Of a DNA stretch of 64,000 nt, positions 1 through 8,098 are shown piece by piece. Origin of the DNA: Bacteroidia bacterium (GTDB taxonomy: Bacteria; Bacteroidota; Bacteroidia; Flavobacteriales; Flavobacteriaceae); contig JAUIJA010000001.1 in NCBI GenBank assembly GCA_030431055.1, positions 248,001 through 312,000 of the forward strand, read 5' to 3'. Each line of letters opens with the position of its first letter. The stretch's first letter is position 1. The translations under genes were made by a program, and so were the position numbers. The notes below the pieces were generated by a model, which did no database searches, was not told the DNA's origin, and saw only the letters and a list, made by a program, of their open reading frames with translations.

Positions 1-1
1 T

Positions 2-391
2 TTTGAGTTGAGAGAAGCAGCCGAACCAAAATTCATATTATTAACTACAAATGGCGTTTTAGGCGAAAAGCAACGTGTAATATTACCAGCAAATGCATTT
101 GTGTTTCCTTTACGGTTAATGCTTAATTTATTAGCACATGAAATGTTACATGTGAAGCAAAAAGCTAAAAATGGATTAATTGAAGACAAAAACGAACGCG
201 AATTTCAAGCGTATTATGAGAACTTGTTTCACAAAGAATTTCCTTTAGTTCCTGAATTATCACCTTTTCAACAAAAAGCATTTGGCAACAAAGCATTAGA
301 ATATTATAACCGAATGGAAAAAGGTTCTGATTTACAAAAAAAATATGCTGAGCAGAAAGAGGAAGTTGAGAGGTTGATTAGTGAAATTTAG
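2..391 (+). CDS. Putative zinc metallopeptidase-like protein, 5'-truncated by the window edge
   Basis: The reading frame is open to the left edge, so the true start lies outside the window and only the C-terminal ~129 residues are seen. A helix containing LAHEMLHVKQ has the HExxH signature of zinc metallopeptidases (HEMLH), preceded by a hydrophobic stretch. The C-terminal third is rich in Lys and Glu and probably helical or coiled. I do not recognise a specific family, and the third zinc ligand cannot be assigned. It ends at a TAG about 230 bp before a bidirectional terminator. Function is unknown; a catalytic role is inferred from the motif alone. Confidence 0.6.
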   Translation, partial: FELREAAEPKFILLTTNGVLGEKQRVILPANAFVFPLRLMLNLLAHEMLHVKQKAKNGLIEDKNEREFQAYYENLFHKEFPLVPELSPFQQKAFGNKALEYYNRMEKGSDLQKKYAEQKEEVERLISEI

Positions 392-472
392 ATTATGAAT
401 AAAAAATTATGACATTTATAATAGTAATGGAGTAATATTCATTTCAATTGACGAAGATTTTTACAACAAAAA

Positions 473-592
473 GTTGATTATTATAAAGAAAGTAAAGAGT
501 TTAGATTTTTCATTGGACAAGAAAAAAAGGTTCAACACATATTAAAAAATGAAAAAGTAAAAGTTCATAAACTCAAAAATCTACTTTTTTAA
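473..592 (+). pseudogene. Possible remnant of a decayed small gene
   Basis: The 250-bp gap before the terminator contains a 39-codon open stretch ending in TAA (it begins VDYYKESKEF and ends LKNLLF) without a start codon. Just upstream, another frame reads SNGVIFISIDEDFYNKK and runs almost into it. Together they look like one small protein broken by a frameshift around 465-475. No family is recognised. This could be chance in AT-rich DNA. Confidence 0.2.
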
Positions 593-610
593 TCATAACA
601 AACATGAACA

Positions 611-646
611 TAAAAAAATCCCGAGCAAAACTCGGGATTTTTTTTA
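611..646. terminator. Bidirectional rho-independent terminator
   Basis: A perfect stem ATCCCGAG (618-625) / CTCGGGAT (631-638) with a 5-nt loop is flanked by an A-run on the left and a T-run on the right, so it works on both strands. It ends accC on the minus strand and the partial metallopeptidase region on the plus strand. Nearly the same hairpin recurs at 34088-34110. Confidence 0.85.
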
Positions 647-647
647 T

Positions 648-1994
648 CTATTCTATTTCATTCATTTTAAAAGATTCCATAAACTTAGTGGTATAATTAC
701 CAGCAACATAATCTGGTTCATCCATTAACTGTCTGTGGAAAGGAATGGTAGTTTTAATTCCTTCAATTACGAACTCATCTAAAGCGCGTTTCATTTTGTT
801 AATTGCTTCTTCACGTGTTTGTGCAGTCGTAATTAACTTCGCAATCATAGAGTCATAATTTGGCGGAATGGTATATCCAGCATAAACGTGCGTATCTAAA
901 CGCACTCCGTGTCCTCCTGGCGCATGTAAAACGGTAATTTTACCTGGCGAAGGTCGGAAATCATTATACGGATCTTCCGCATTAATACGACATTCAATTG
1001 AGTGTAATTGTGGGAAATAATTCTTCCCTGAAATTGGCACCCCTGCCGCTACTAATATTTGCTCACGAATTAAATCGTAATCGATAACTTGTTCTGTTAT
1101 TGGGTGTTCTACTTGAATACGCGTATTCATTTCCATAAAATAGAAATTTCTATGCTTATCTACTAAGAACTCAACCGTACCAGCACCTTCATATTTAATA
1201 TATTCGGCAGCTTTTACAGCAGCATCTCCCATTGCTTTACGTAAATCGTCAGTCATAAACGGAGAAGGTGTTTCTTCCGTTAATTTTTGGTGACGACGTT
1301 GAACCGAACAATCTCTTTCTGATAAGTGACAAGCTTTACCAAAAGAATCTCCTACAACTTGAATTTCAATATGGCGAGGTTCTTCAATTAACTTCTCCAT
1401 ATACATATCGTCGTTTCCGAAAGCTGCTTTACTTTCTTGTCGCGCCGATTCCCAAGCTGCTTTAAGGTCTTCTTTTTTCCAAACGGCACGCATTCCTTTT
1501 CCACCACCACCAGCAGATGCTTTAAGCATAACTGGATAACCAGTTTCTTTAGCTACTTTTTCGCATTCTTCGTAAGTAGTGATAACGCCTTCGCTTCCTG
1601 GAACACAAGGAACTCCTGCTGCAATCATTGTTGACTTTGCATTTGCCTTATCTCCCATTCTATCAATCATTTCTGGAGAAGCACCAATGAATTTAATTCC
1701 GTGTTCTTCACAAATTTTTGAAAATTTAGCATTTTCAGACAAGAATCCGTATCCTGGATGAATTGCATCAGCATTAGTAATTTCTGCTGCGGCAATAATA
1801 TTAGACATTTTTAAATACGATAAATTACTTGGCGCTGGTCCTATACAAACCGCTTCATCAGCAAAACGCACGTGTAAACTTTCCGCATCAGCTGTAGAGT
1901 AAACTGCTACAGTTTTAATGCCCATTTCTTTACAGGTTCTAATTACACGAAGTGCAATTTCCCCTCTATTTGCAATTAATATTTTATTAAACAT
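648..1994 (-). CDS. accC: Biotin carboxylase subunit of acetyl-CoA carboxylase
   Basis: 448 aa, the usual length for AccC. It carboxylates the biotin on BCCP using ATP and bicarbonate, the first half of malonyl-CoA synthesis for fatty acids, in the cytoplasm. The N-terminus reads [19 protein letters not shown]. The glycine-rich ATP-grasp loop ([10 protein letters not shown]) lies near residue 165, and [14 protein letters not shown] near 290 carries catalytic and ATP-binding Glu, Arg and Glu residues. It is the last gene of the minus-strand run fabH-accB-accC, 70 bp after accB, and ends just before a strong terminator. The 70-bp gap to accB holds short repeats of AATTTGAAAA. Confidence 0.97.
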   Translation of the reverse strand: MFNKILIANRGEIALRVIRTCKEMGIKTVAVYSTADAESLHVRFADEAVCIGPAPSNLSYLKMSNIIAAAEITNADAIHPGYGFLSENAKFSKICEEHGIKFIGASPEMIDRMGDKANAKSTMIAAGVPCVPGSEGVITTYEECEKVAKETGYPVMLKASAGGGGKGMRAVWKKEDLKAAWESARQESKAAFGNDDMYMEKLIEEPRHIEIQVVGDSFGKACHLSERDCSVQRRHQKLTEETPSPFMTDDLRKAMGDAAVKAAEYIKYEGAGTVEFLVDKHRNFYFMEMNTRIQVEHPITEQVIDYDLIREQILVAAGVPISGKNYFPQLHSIECRINAEDPYNDFRPSPGKITVLHAPGGHGVRLDTHVYAGYTIPPNYDSMIAKLITTAQTREEAINKMKRALDEFVIEGIKTTIPFHRQLMDEPDYVAGNYTTKFMESFKMNEIE

Positions 1995-2064
1995 CTTTTT
2001 CTAATTTGAAAATTAAACAATTTGAAAATTTGAAAATGAATTCAAATAATTACATCTTTTCAAA

Positions 2065-2556
2065 TTAAGATGGATCAACTAAGAATAAAGGCTGATCAAA
2101 TTCAACTGGAGAAGAATCGTCAACTAAAACTTTTACAATTTTACCTGAAACTTCAGATTCTATCTCGTTAAATAATTTCATTGCTTCAATAACACAAACC
2201 ACATCTCCTTGTCCTATTGATGCACCAACTTCAACAAAAGCAGGTTTATCTGGAGCAGGTTTTCTATAAAATGTACCAATGATAGGCGATTTTATTGTGA
2301 TGTATTTACTATCGTCTGAAACAGGTTCTTGAGCTACAGCTGCTTCAGTTGCCGCAGTAGGCGCAACTGGTTGCGGTGCTGCTGCTTGAGGTAGCGCTGC
2401 TGAAACTGGAACTTGTTGAACAAAAGTAGTTGTTGGTTCGCCTCCTTCTGAAGCTGTTTTAATTGTGATTTTTACATCATCCATTTCCAACTTCACTTCA
2501 GTAGCTCCTGATTTAGCTACGAATTTAATTAGGTTTTGAATTTCTTTAATATCCAT
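2065..2556 (-). CDS. accB: Biotin carboxyl carrier protein (BCCP)
   Basis: 163 aa. It carries the biotin that shuttles carboxyl groups between AccC and the carboxyltransferase. The C-terminal biotinyl domain contains the EAMK motif, with the biotinylated Lys at about residue 127 (VIEAMKLFNE). The N-terminal assembly segment is followed by an Ala/Pro/Gln-rich flexible linker (residues ~45-80), as in other BCCPs. It lies 30 bp downstream of fabH and upstream of accC, consistent with one operon for the start of fatty acid synthesis. Confidence 0.97.
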   Translation of the reverse strand: MDIKEIQNLIKFVAKSGATEVKLEMDDVKITIKTASEGGEPTTTFVQQVPVSAALPQAAAPQPVAPTAATEAAVAQEPVSDDSKYITIKSPIIGTFYRKPAPDKPAFVEVGASIGQGDVVCVIEAMKLFNEIESEVSGKIVKVLVDDSSPVEFDQPLFLVDPS

Positions 2557-2586
2557 AATAATGAAATTTTGGTTTAGTAAAGTTTG

Positions 2587-3588
2587 TTATTTTTTGTTGT
2601 ATGCCCATTTTAAGTAAATAGCTCCCCATGTGAAACCACCACCAAATGCAGCAAAAATTAAATTATCTCCTTTTTTAAGTTTGTCTTCAAAATCGGTAAG
2701 CAATAAAGGTAAAGTTGCCGAAGTTGTATTTCCGTAACGATGAATGTTGATTAATACTTTTGAATCGTCTAAGCCCATTCTATTTGCTGTAGCATCGATG
2801 ATTCTTTTATTCGCTTGATGTGCTACTAACCAATTAACATCGTCGTGAGTTAAATTATTGCGTTGCATAATTTTTTCGCTCACATCTGCCATGCCAGAAA
2901 CTGCGTATTTGAAAACTGTTTTCCCATCTTGAAACACGTAATGTTGTTTGTTTTTTACCGTTTCTTCTGAAGCTGGTAAAATTGAACCTCCTGCATCAAT
3001 TTTTAAGAATTCACGTCCAATTCCGTCACTTCTTAAGTATTCATCTTGGAAACCTAAACCTTCAGTATTTGGTTCAAATAAAACAGCGCCTCCTCCATCA
3101 CCAAAAATGATACAAGTTGCGCGGTCTGTATAATCTATAATTGAAGACATTTTATCAGCTCCAATTAGTAATACTTTTTTATATCTACCTGATTCAATAT
3201 ACGCTGAAGCGGTTGAAATTCCGTATAGAAAACTTGAACATGCAGCGTGTAAGTCGTAAGCAAAAGCATTTGTAGCTCCAATTTGAGTTGCTACATAAAC
3301 ACCAGTAGAAGCCACAGGCATATCTGGAGTTGCTGTTGCCATTATTACCAAATCTATTTCTTTTGGATCTAAATTAGCTTTTTCTATTAAGTTTTGGGCT
3401 GCTTTAATGGCAAGGTAAGATGTTCCTTGTCCTTCTGCTTCTTTAAGTAATCGCCTTTCTTTAATTCCTGTTCTAGTGGTTATCCATTCGTCATTAGTAT
3501 CTACCATAGTTTCTAAGACTTGGTTAGACAACACGTATTCAGGAACATAAGAACCTATTGCAGTAATTGCGGCTGTTATTTTACTCAT
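2587..3588 (-). CDS. fabH: 3-oxoacyl-ACP synthase III (KAS III)
   Basis: 333 aa, normal length. FabH condenses an acyl-CoA primer with malonyl-ACP to start fatty acid chains. The catalytic Cys is at residue 117 (HAACSSFLYG), the catalytic His near 257 (WLVAHQANKRIID) and the Asn near 287 (HRYGNTTSAT). It heads the fabH-accB-accC run. A terminator separates it from rpmF upstream, so it should have its own promoter in 3600-3700. The gene plsX, often found between rpmF and fabH in other bacteria, is absent here. Confidence 0.97.
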   Translation of the reverse strand: MSKITAAITAIGSYVPEYVLSNQVLETMVDTNDEWITTRTGIKERRLLKEAEGQGTSYLAIKAAQNLIEKANLDPKEIDLVIMATATPDMPVASTGVYVATQIGATNAFAYDLHAACSSFLYGISTASAYIESGRYKKVLLIGADKMSSIIDYTDRATCIIFGDGGGAVLFEPNTEGLGFQDEYLRSDGIGREFLKIDAGGSILPASEETVKNKQHYVFQDGKTVFKYAVSGMADVSEKIMQRNNLTHDDVNWLVAHQANKRIIDATANRMGLDDSKVLINIHRYGNTTSATLPLLLTDFEDKLKKGDNLIFAAFGGGFTWGAIYLKWAYNKK

Positions 3589-3700
3589 AAAATTTATTTT
3601 CCTTTTGATTAATCTATCAAAAAAGTGGTGGAAATTACGAAAAAATTTCCAATTGCTATAAATTTGGAATAGAATTTATCTAAATATAAAGGTAATAAAA

Positions 3701-3725
3701 AAACCCTCACAAAGTGAGAGTTTTA
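3701..3725 (-). terminator. Terminator after rpmF
   Basis: The stem AAAACcCTCAC / GTGAGaGTTTT has a 3-nt AAA loop and one mismatch, and is followed on the minus strand by a run of seven T. It lies between the end of rpmF and the start of fabH and splits yceD-rpmF from the fatty-acid genes. Confidence 0.75.
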
Positions 3726-3748
3726 ACTCATTCTATTTCGTAAAACAA

Positions 3749-3943
3749 TTAAGCAACTGCTTCTGTTTTATCTACTACAACTTGTCCTCTGTAATACATT
3801 TTACCTTCATGCCAGTAAGCTCTGTGGTATAAATGTGGTTCACCAGTAACTGGACATGTAGCGATTTGAGGAACTTCAGCTTTATAGTGCGTTCTTCTCT
3901 TATCTCTTCTTGTAGACGATTGTCTTCTTTTAGGATGTGCCAT
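3749..3943 (-). CDS. rpmF: 50S ribosomal protein L32
   Basis: 64 aa small basic protein starting [19 protein letters not shown], the L32 signature. It is a structural protein of the large ribosomal subunit. Only one Cys is visible ([11 protein letters not shown]), so the four-Cys zinc ribbon of some L32 proteins is not present. It starts 2 nt after the stop codon of the YceD-family gene, the conserved yceD-rpmF pairing, and is followed by its own terminator. Confidence 0.96.
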   Translation of the reverse strand: MAHPKRRQSSTRRDKRRTHYKAEVPQIATCPVTGEPHLYHRAYWHEGKMYYRGQVVVDKTEAVA

Positions 3944-3945
3944 TT

Positions 3946-4491
3946 TTACTTCTTTTTATCCGTTATTAGTTTTTTTAATTCTGCCCATCTTGGGTCTATT
4001 TCTTCTTCTTGATCTTTTTCTTCTTTAATTCTTGGAGCTAGTTTTTCTAATGTTTCGATAGCATCTGTTTCTAAAGAACCATCTTCAACTCCAGGATGTA
4101 TTCTCTTAACAGGAACCGACAACACAATCATTTCATATATGTATTGTGAAACATCAACTTGAAATTCTCCATGTGGCAAGATTAACAATTCTTCATTTTC
4201 ATCATTAAACTCTTCGCCAAATTTCACTAATAAATTTAATTTTCCTTTTATAGGTAAATCAAAATCTTCACCAGTAATATCACACGGAACATTTACAACT
4301 CCTTTATGATTAAAACACAACTCTAACATTGTATTTTTTTTCTCTAAAACCAAATCTACTTCAATTTTTGCCGAATTATATTCAGCATAATCAAAGCAAT
4401 AAAAGAACGTATTATCTATATGATAATCAAACTGATGCTTTCCTATTTTCAATCCCGAAAAAGGAATTAAAAATTCTTTTAAATTCTCCAT
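3946..4491 (-). CDS. yceD: YceD/DUF177 family protein
   Basis: 181 aa from the start [14 protein letters not shown] longer in-frame reading to 4548 adds 19 residues that look like untranslated leader. DUF177 proteins sit directly before rpmF in most bacteria and are linked to ribosome or 23S rRNA metabolism, though the mechanism is uncertain. The family Cys-containing core near residue 90 ([16 protein letters not shown]) and an acidic C-terminus ending in KKLITDKKK are visible. It is almost certainly co-transcribed with rpmF. Confidence 0.88.
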   Translation of the reverse strand: MENLKEFLIPFSGLKIGKHQFDYHIDNTFFYCFDYAEYNSAKIEVDLVLEKKNTMLELCFNHKGVVNVPCDITGEDFDLPIKGKLNLLVKFGEEFNDENEELLILPHGEFQVDVSQYIYEMIVLSVPVKRIHPGVEDGSLETDAIETLEKLAPRIKEEKDQEEEIDPRWAELKKLITDKKK

Positions 4492-4578
4492 AACAGCAGT
4501 TGACCCTTTAATTTGGGATGCAAAGATATTAAAATTATTATAAAACAAAACTTGTTATAAACATTTTTTTGTTTACAA

Positions 4579-5622
4579 CTATTTTTCTTTTACCACTAAA
4601 GGCTTTTTAGTTAACTCTCTGTATTCGTTTCTGTTAGAAAAAACATCGATAGCTAAATACAACGCTTCTTTAAAAGAATCGTTATTAGCCACACCTTTTC
4701 CTGCAATATCAAACGCTGTTCCGTGATCTGGTGATGTTCTAATTTTATCTAATCCAGCTGTATAGTTTACTCCTTTACCAAAAGACAATGTCTTAAACGG
4801 AATCAAACCTTGATCGTGATACATTGCTAAAATCGCATCAAACTTTTCATATTGATTACTTCCAAAAAAAGCATCTGAAGAATACGGTCCAAAAACCATT
4901 TTACCTTCATTGAACATTTTAGCAATCGTAGGTTTTATAACTTCTTCTTCTTCTTTACCAATAACACCATTATCACCACTATGTGGATTCAATCCTAAAA
5001 CAGCAATCTTTGGTTTAGAAATTTTAAAATCTGTAATTAATGTCTGCTCAATAGTTTCAATTTTCTTTTCTATTAGTTCCGCAGAAATATGTTTTGCAAC
5101 TTCATTTACAGGAACATGATCTGTTAACAATCCAACACGTAATTTATTATGAACCATTAACATTAAAGCGTTTCCTTCTAATTCCGAATTCAAATAATCT
5201 GTATGTCCTGGAAATTTATATTCATCTGACTGAATATTATACTTATTTATAGGAGCAGTTACCAAAACGTCTATCTTTTCCTCTTTTAAAGCTTTGGTTG
5301 CCTCAACAAATGATTTTATTGCATATTTACCAACATTATCATCGCTTTTACCAAAATCAATATTAACACCTTCCTTCCAAACATTAACTACATTAAATTT
5401 ACCTAAAACAATTTGATTTACATTATCAATACCATTTATATGCAAATTCACATTTGCTGATTTTCTTAAAAATGAAATTATTTTAGCGTTTGCAAAAACA
5501 ACTGGAGTACAAATTTCTAACATTCTCGAATCTTCAAACGTTTTCAAAATCACTTCTGGACCAATACCATTCAAATCTCCAACAGAAATTCCTACTATAA
5601 TATTTTCTTTATTTTTAACCAT
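4579..5622 (-). CDS. pdxA: 4-hydroxythreonine-4-phosphate dehydrogenase
   Basis: 347 aa. PdxA oxidises 4-phosphohydroxy-L-threonine with NAD in the DXP-dependent route to pyridoxal phosphate. The start VGISVGDLNGIGPEV is typical. Metal-binding histidines are seen in the PGHTDYL, YHDQGLIPFK and TSPDHGTAFDIAGKG motifs, and GLNPHSGDNG is the conserved substrate loop. It is transcribed divergently from ribE across 57 bp, a common Bacteroidota arrangement. It is followed 30 bp later by the region leading into yceD. Confidence 0.96.
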   Translation of the reverse strand: MVKNKENIIVGISVGDLNGIGPEVILKTFEDSRMLEICTPVVFANAKIISFLRKSANVNLHINGIDNVNQIVLGKFNVVNVWKEGVNIDFGKSDDNVGKYAIKSFVEATKALKEEKIDVLVTAPINKYNIQSDEYKFPGHTDYLNSELEGNALMLMVHNKLRVGLLTDHVPVNEVAKHISAELIEKKIETIEQTLITDFKISKPKIAVLGLNPHSGDNGVIGKEEEEVIKPTIAKMFNEGKMVFGPYSSDAFFGSNQYEKFDAILAMYHDQGLIPFKTLSFGKGVNYTAGLDKIRTSPDHGTAFDIAGKGVANNDSFKEALYLAIDVFSNRNEYRELTKKPLVVKEK

Positions 5623-5641
5623 AATTGGTTTTATATTTACT

Positions 5642-5649
5642 TATTTTTG
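5642..5649 (+). promoter_or_regulatory. -7 promoter box for ribE
   Basis: TATTTTTG matches the Bacteroidota consensus TAnnTTTG. It lies 30 nt before the ribE ATG, in the 57-bp gap shared with divergent pdxA. No clear TTTG at the -33 spacing was seen. Confidence 0.5.
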
Positions 5650-5679
5650 AAGTGCAAATTTAGTAAATTAAATCTAGTT

Positions 5680-6270
5680 ATGTTTACAGGAATAATAGAG
5701 ACTCTTGGAATAATTAAGAAAATTGAAAAAGACCAAGACAACCTTCATTTAACAATACAGTCTAATATTACATCAGAATTAAAAATCGATCAAAGCGTTG
5801 CCCATAACGGAATTTGTTTAACGGTTATAGCAATTAAAGATGATACTTACACAGTAACAGCTATACAAGAAACCATAGACAAAACAACAATTGGAAATTG
5901 GCAAACAGAAGAAGAAGTCAATTTAGAACGCGCTATGAAACTTGGCGATAGACTAGACGGCCATATTGTTCAAGGTCATGTTGACCAAACTGCAACTTGT
6001 AAAAACATTGAAAACAAAAATGGGAGTTGGGTTTTTACTTTTGAATACGACAAAAACCTAAACAATATAACTATAGAAAAAGGATCAATTACTGTAAACG
6101 GAACAAGTTTAACCGTTGTTAATTCGAAAGAGAATGAATTTAGCGTAGCAATTATACCTTACACTTACGAACATACAAACTTTAAAAACTTTAAAACAGG
6201 AACAAGTGTAAACTTGGAATTTGATGTTGTAGGGAAATACGTGAAAAGAATTTACGAATTACAACAATAA
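5680..6270 (+). CDS. ribE: Riboflavin synthase, alpha chain
   Basis: 196 aa from MFTGIIETLG, the near-invariant N-terminus of this enzyme; an upstream in-frame ATG at 5647 would add 11 residues and is unlikely. It dismutates two molecules of 6,7-dimethyl-8-ribityllumazine to riboflavin. The two lumazine-binding barrels are visible as a tandem repeat: VAHNGICLTV with DRLDGHIVQGHVD in the first, and ITVNGTSLTVV in the second. ribF, which turns riboflavin into FMN and FAD, is at 31864. Confidence 0.96.
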   Translation: MFTGIIETLGIIKKIEKDQDNLHLTIQSNITSELKIDQSVAHNGICLTVIAIKDDTYTVTAIQETIDKTTIGNWQTEEEVNLERAMKLGDRLDGHIVQGHVDQTATCKNIENKNGSWVFTFEYDKNLNNITIEKGSITVNGTSLTVVNSKENEFSVAIIPYTYEHTNFKNFKTGTSVNLEFDVVGKYVKRIYELQQ

Positions 6271-6297
6271 AAAAAGAAAAAGTACAATCATAAAAAA

Positions 6298-6322
6298 AAG
6301 CTCTTATAAAGAGCTTTTTTTA
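6298..6322. terminator. Bidirectional terminator between ribE and the PID-CTERM gene
   Basis: AAGCTCTT (6298-6305) pairs perfectly with AAGAGCTT (6309-6316) around a 3-nt loop. An A-run lies to the left and a T-run to the right. It overlaps the last codons of the convergent small gene at 6304. Confidence 0.85.
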
Positions 6323-6516
6323 TTGAATAAATATTTTCTTGACATAAAATAACCTAAAACCAAGGCCACAAAAAACATTGCAACTAAACCTCCATCAATA
6401 GGTAAACCTGGAGGCCCTGTTGGTGGTGGTGGATTTTGAATTTCTGCCGCAATTGATAATTGACTACCAAACAAAACGAACACCGCTACTATTATTTTGT
6501 GTACTGCTATTTTCAT
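6304..6516 (-). CDS. Small exported PID-CTERM protein
   Basis: 70 aa. An N-terminal signal peptide (about residues 1-24, ending SIAA) is followed by only ~15 exported residues, PPPPTGPPGLPIDGGL, then a single TM helix (VAMFFVALVLGYFM) and a basic tail (SRKYLFNKKSSL). The Pro-rich segment with PID, then the helix and basic cluster, is the PID-CTERM sorting signal described in Flavobacteriaceae. The mature part is almost nothing but the sorting signal, so its role is unknown. The last codons form part of the shared terminator. Confidence 0.75.
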   Translation of the reverse strand: MKIAVHKIIVAVFVLFGSQLSIAAEIQNPPPPTGPPGLPIDGGLVAMFFVALVLGYFMSRKYLFNKKSSL

Positions 6517-6742
6517 AGGCTGTAAAAGTAAAATTTTTTTTCTAATTGTGAACGAGTTTAAGTTTTATTATCAATTAGTTAACACAATGAAAACAAACCT
6601 ATAAACCAATTCAACTTTGTGAAATACGAAAATATAAATATTTTTATATTAATCAATACTTTTATAAAAAAAACTTAAAAAAAACTTAATTTTTTAAGTT
6701 TTGATCAAAAAAATAGCCGTTCGTCGACTAAATCTTCTTTTG
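6517..6742. other. Intergenic region between the PID-CTERM gene and the tRNA gene
   Basis: 226 bp of very AT-rich DNA with no open reading frame of note. It should contain the minus-strand promoter of the PID-CTERM gene (a near-consensus TACTTTTA on the minus strand just before its start) and the 3' flank of the tRNA. No clear terminator hairpin for the tRNA was seen. Confidence 0.4.
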
Positions 6743-6816
6743 TGGTCCCACCTGGGCTCGAACCAGGGACCACCTGATTATGAGTCAGGTGCTCTAACCA
6801 ACTGAGCTATAGGACC
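6743..6816 (-). tRNA. tRNA with CAU anticodon, probably tRNA-Ile2 (lysidine-modified)
   Basis: 74 nt without encoded CCA. A seven-pair acceptor stem (GGTCCTA with TGGGACC), the D arm AGCTCAGTTGGTTAGAGC, anticodon loop CTCATAA and T arm CCTGGTTCGAGCCCAGG are all present. The anticodon CAU fits elongator Met or Ile2. Pairs C4-G69 and C5-G68 together with A37 are the known TilS recognition determinants, so Ile2 is favoured. The 5' half from the anticodon loop outward lies in the attL repeat, so the 5' part and the promoter of this gene were supplied by the integrated element. Confidence 0.9.
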
Positions 6817-6819
6817 AGT
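6773..6819. repeat. attL: left 47-bp direct repeat of the integrated element
   Basis: Positions 6773-6819 are identical over 47 bp to 24732-24778. The repeat runs from the 3' side of the anticodon loop to 3 nt beyond the tRNA 5' end. It marks the left boundary of a 17,959-bp insertion, and the crossover happened somewhere inside it. Confidence 0.93.
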
Positions 6820-6882
6820 TATTCTTTTTCAACCCTAACAAAGCCTTATATTTAACGTAAACCTTTGTATTTATTGAGGTTG

Positions 6883-6913
6883 CAATATTACTACTAATTT
6901 TTATTTAAGCAAA
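6883..6913 (-). promoter_or_regulatory. Promoter of the intact CAU tRNA, carried by the element
   Basis: On the minus strand TTTG (6913-6910) is followed after 19 nt by TAATATTG (6890-6883), one mismatch from TAnnTTTG, about 67 nt before the tRNA. It lies inside the element and resembles the stranded chromosomal promoter at 24836-24867. Confidence 0.6.
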
Positions 6914-6968
6914 ATGTTTTTGGAAAATTATTTCATTTGTTTTCTTTTTTTTTCACATTTTTAACTAA

Positions 6969-6980
6969 ATCTTGTACCTA
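6969..6980. repeat. Candidate integrase arm-type site, left copy
   Basis: ATCTTGTACCTA here is repeated exactly at 24641-24652, and a related ATTGTACCC follows at 6983-6991. The two 12-mers lie about 150 bp inside attL and 80 bp inside attR, where integrase arm sites would be expected. The function is inferred from position only. Confidence 0.35.
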
Positions 6981-7280
6981 TATTGTACCCAAGTTTAATC
7001 CGACACCTACTAATAACTCTATAAATTCTCTTTTTTTTAATTTCTTATGCATTTTAATTTTAACAATTTTATTATCTCTGTTAAGGATATAAATCACACT
7101 CAAAATATCACAATTATAAAAGAGATAGATTTTATATTTTCTAATATGTCTATATCTATACAAAAAGTAAGCTAAATCATTAGATGCCAAAAACTCTCCT
7201 AATGGAATTAAATCAAACTCATGTAAACCATATTCTTCCCCAATTTTAAAATTAGGATAATTATAATTTTTCATAAGCAT
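6978..7280 (-). CDS. Hypothetical protein, element left end
   Basis: 100 aa (an internal start at 7274 is also possible). No family recognised. It is aromatic-rich in the first half (ASNDLAYFLYRYRHIRKYKIYLFYN), with a Lys-rich stretch near residue 75-85 and a hydrophobic C-terminus. It has no clear TM helix and no signal peptide. A strong terminator lies just upstream, between it and the membrane-protein genes, so it is probably transcribed separately or by read-through. It is the gene nearest attL. Confidence 0.5.
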   Translation of the reverse strand: MLMKNYNYPNFKIGEEYGLHEFDLIPLGEFLASNDLAYFLYRYRHIRKYKIYLFYNCDILSVIYILNRDNKIVKIKMHKKLKKREFIELLVGVGLNLGTI

Positions 7281-7305
7281 AAAAAAACCACCCTTAAGGT
7301 GGTTT
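7281..7305 (-). terminator. Terminator after the small membrane-protein genes
   Basis: AAACCACC (7285-7292) pairs with GGTGGTTT (7298-7305) around a 5-nt loop, followed on the minus strand by seven T residues. It should end the transcript of the three membrane-protein genes at 7311-8440. Confidence 0.8.
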
Positions 7306-7310
7306 AAATT

Positions 7311-7706
7311 TTAATCAATTTCTGGATTTTTACCTTCATAAAAAGTTAACGCTGTGAATATTGATGAGACTAACGTTATTACAAACTCAAATAAAAGACC
7401 TAAACTAAACTCCTTATTAACTATAAAACAATAATAAAAAGAAAATGAAGAAATTAAAGCACATAGCAACAAAGCTACATAACGTTTTAAATTTGGAACA
7501 ATATAAGAACCAACATATACAAAAACACAACCAACTGTAATATTTTTTAATATTTTATCTAAAAACTTATAAAGCAAGCCTTCTTGATTATGTCCTTCAA
7601 CAATTGACAATGTCCAAATGTTTAAATAGTGTATTGCATACAAAGCTATAAAAGTACATATTATTGCCATAGGTAAGAAAAACACCCATCTAAGTAAATT
7701 ATACAT
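7311..7706 (-). CDS. Unknown four-TM membrane protein (third of three)
   Basis: 131 aa, with hydrophobic helices at about 7-30, 52-70, 76-96 and 100-121 and a short polar tail ending EGKNPEID. A 20-residue loop follows the first helix. No signal peptide distinct from helix 1 and no catalytic motif. No family is recognised. It is the last of three consecutive small membrane-protein genes separated by only 14-15 bp, divergent from the XRE regulator at 8547. Such compact accessory membrane proteins can act in phage exclusion or as toxins, but nothing in the sequence proves this. Confidence 0.6.
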   Translation of the reverse strand: MYNLLRWVFFLPMAIICTFIALYAIHYLNIWTLSIVEGHNQEGLLYKFLDKILKNITVGCVFVYVGSYIVPNLKRYVALLLCALISSFSFYYCFIVNKEFSLGLLFEFVITLVSSIFTALTFYEGKNPEID

Positions 7707-7721
7707 ATAATAAAATTTTAA

Positions 7722-8084
7722 TTAAGTTTTACTAGGTATTACACCTAAAACTATTTTATATACCAAAAAAATAACACTTAATACTATTGTTGCATTATTA
7801 TCAACCTGATTCCCTTTGATAATAAATTCATTAAAAAGAATTATAACTGGAATTATTTCTAGCCAATAATAAACGCTATCAGCTTTAACATCTTTCAACC
7901 TCATAAAAGCAACCAATACAATTACTAAATAACCAACTACATATAATAATATTAAAAGATAAATTCCTCTATTAATATTTTTCATAGCCTCTTGTATCAT
8001 ATCATATACATAATAAAGAAACCCTACCAAAGCTACCATTGAAATGAGATAGCTAGTTCTATTCATAACACCCAATCTTTCCAT
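7722..8084 (-). CDS. Unknown four-TM membrane protein (second of three)
   Basis: 120 aa, or 114 aa if translation starts at the internal Met at 8066, which places it closer to the first helix. Predicted helices are at about 11-30, 40-62, 73-88 and 98-115. Short loops contain a few charged residues (MRLKDVKADS; IKGNQVDNNA). No recognisable family or motif. It lies 14 bp after the first membrane gene and 15 bp before the third, in one apparent operon. Confidence 0.6.
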   Translation of the reverse strand: MERLGVMNRTSYLISMVALVGFLYYVYDMIQEAMKNINRGIYLLILLYVVGYLVIVLVAFMRLKDVKADSVYYWLEIIPVIILFNEFIIKGNQVDNNATIVLSVIFLVYKIVLGVIPSKT

Positions 8085-8098
8085 CTTTTACATTAAAT

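Noticed and set aside
1995..2064. Short repeats of AATTTGAAAA between accB and accC as a regulatory array
   Set aside because: The repeats are short, AT-rich and irregular, as expected by chance in this composition.
6743..6816. Elongator tRNA-Met
   Set aside because: Not fully excluded, but the C4-G69 and C5-G68 pairs with A37 are the TilS determinants of tRNA-Ile2, so Ile2 was preferred.
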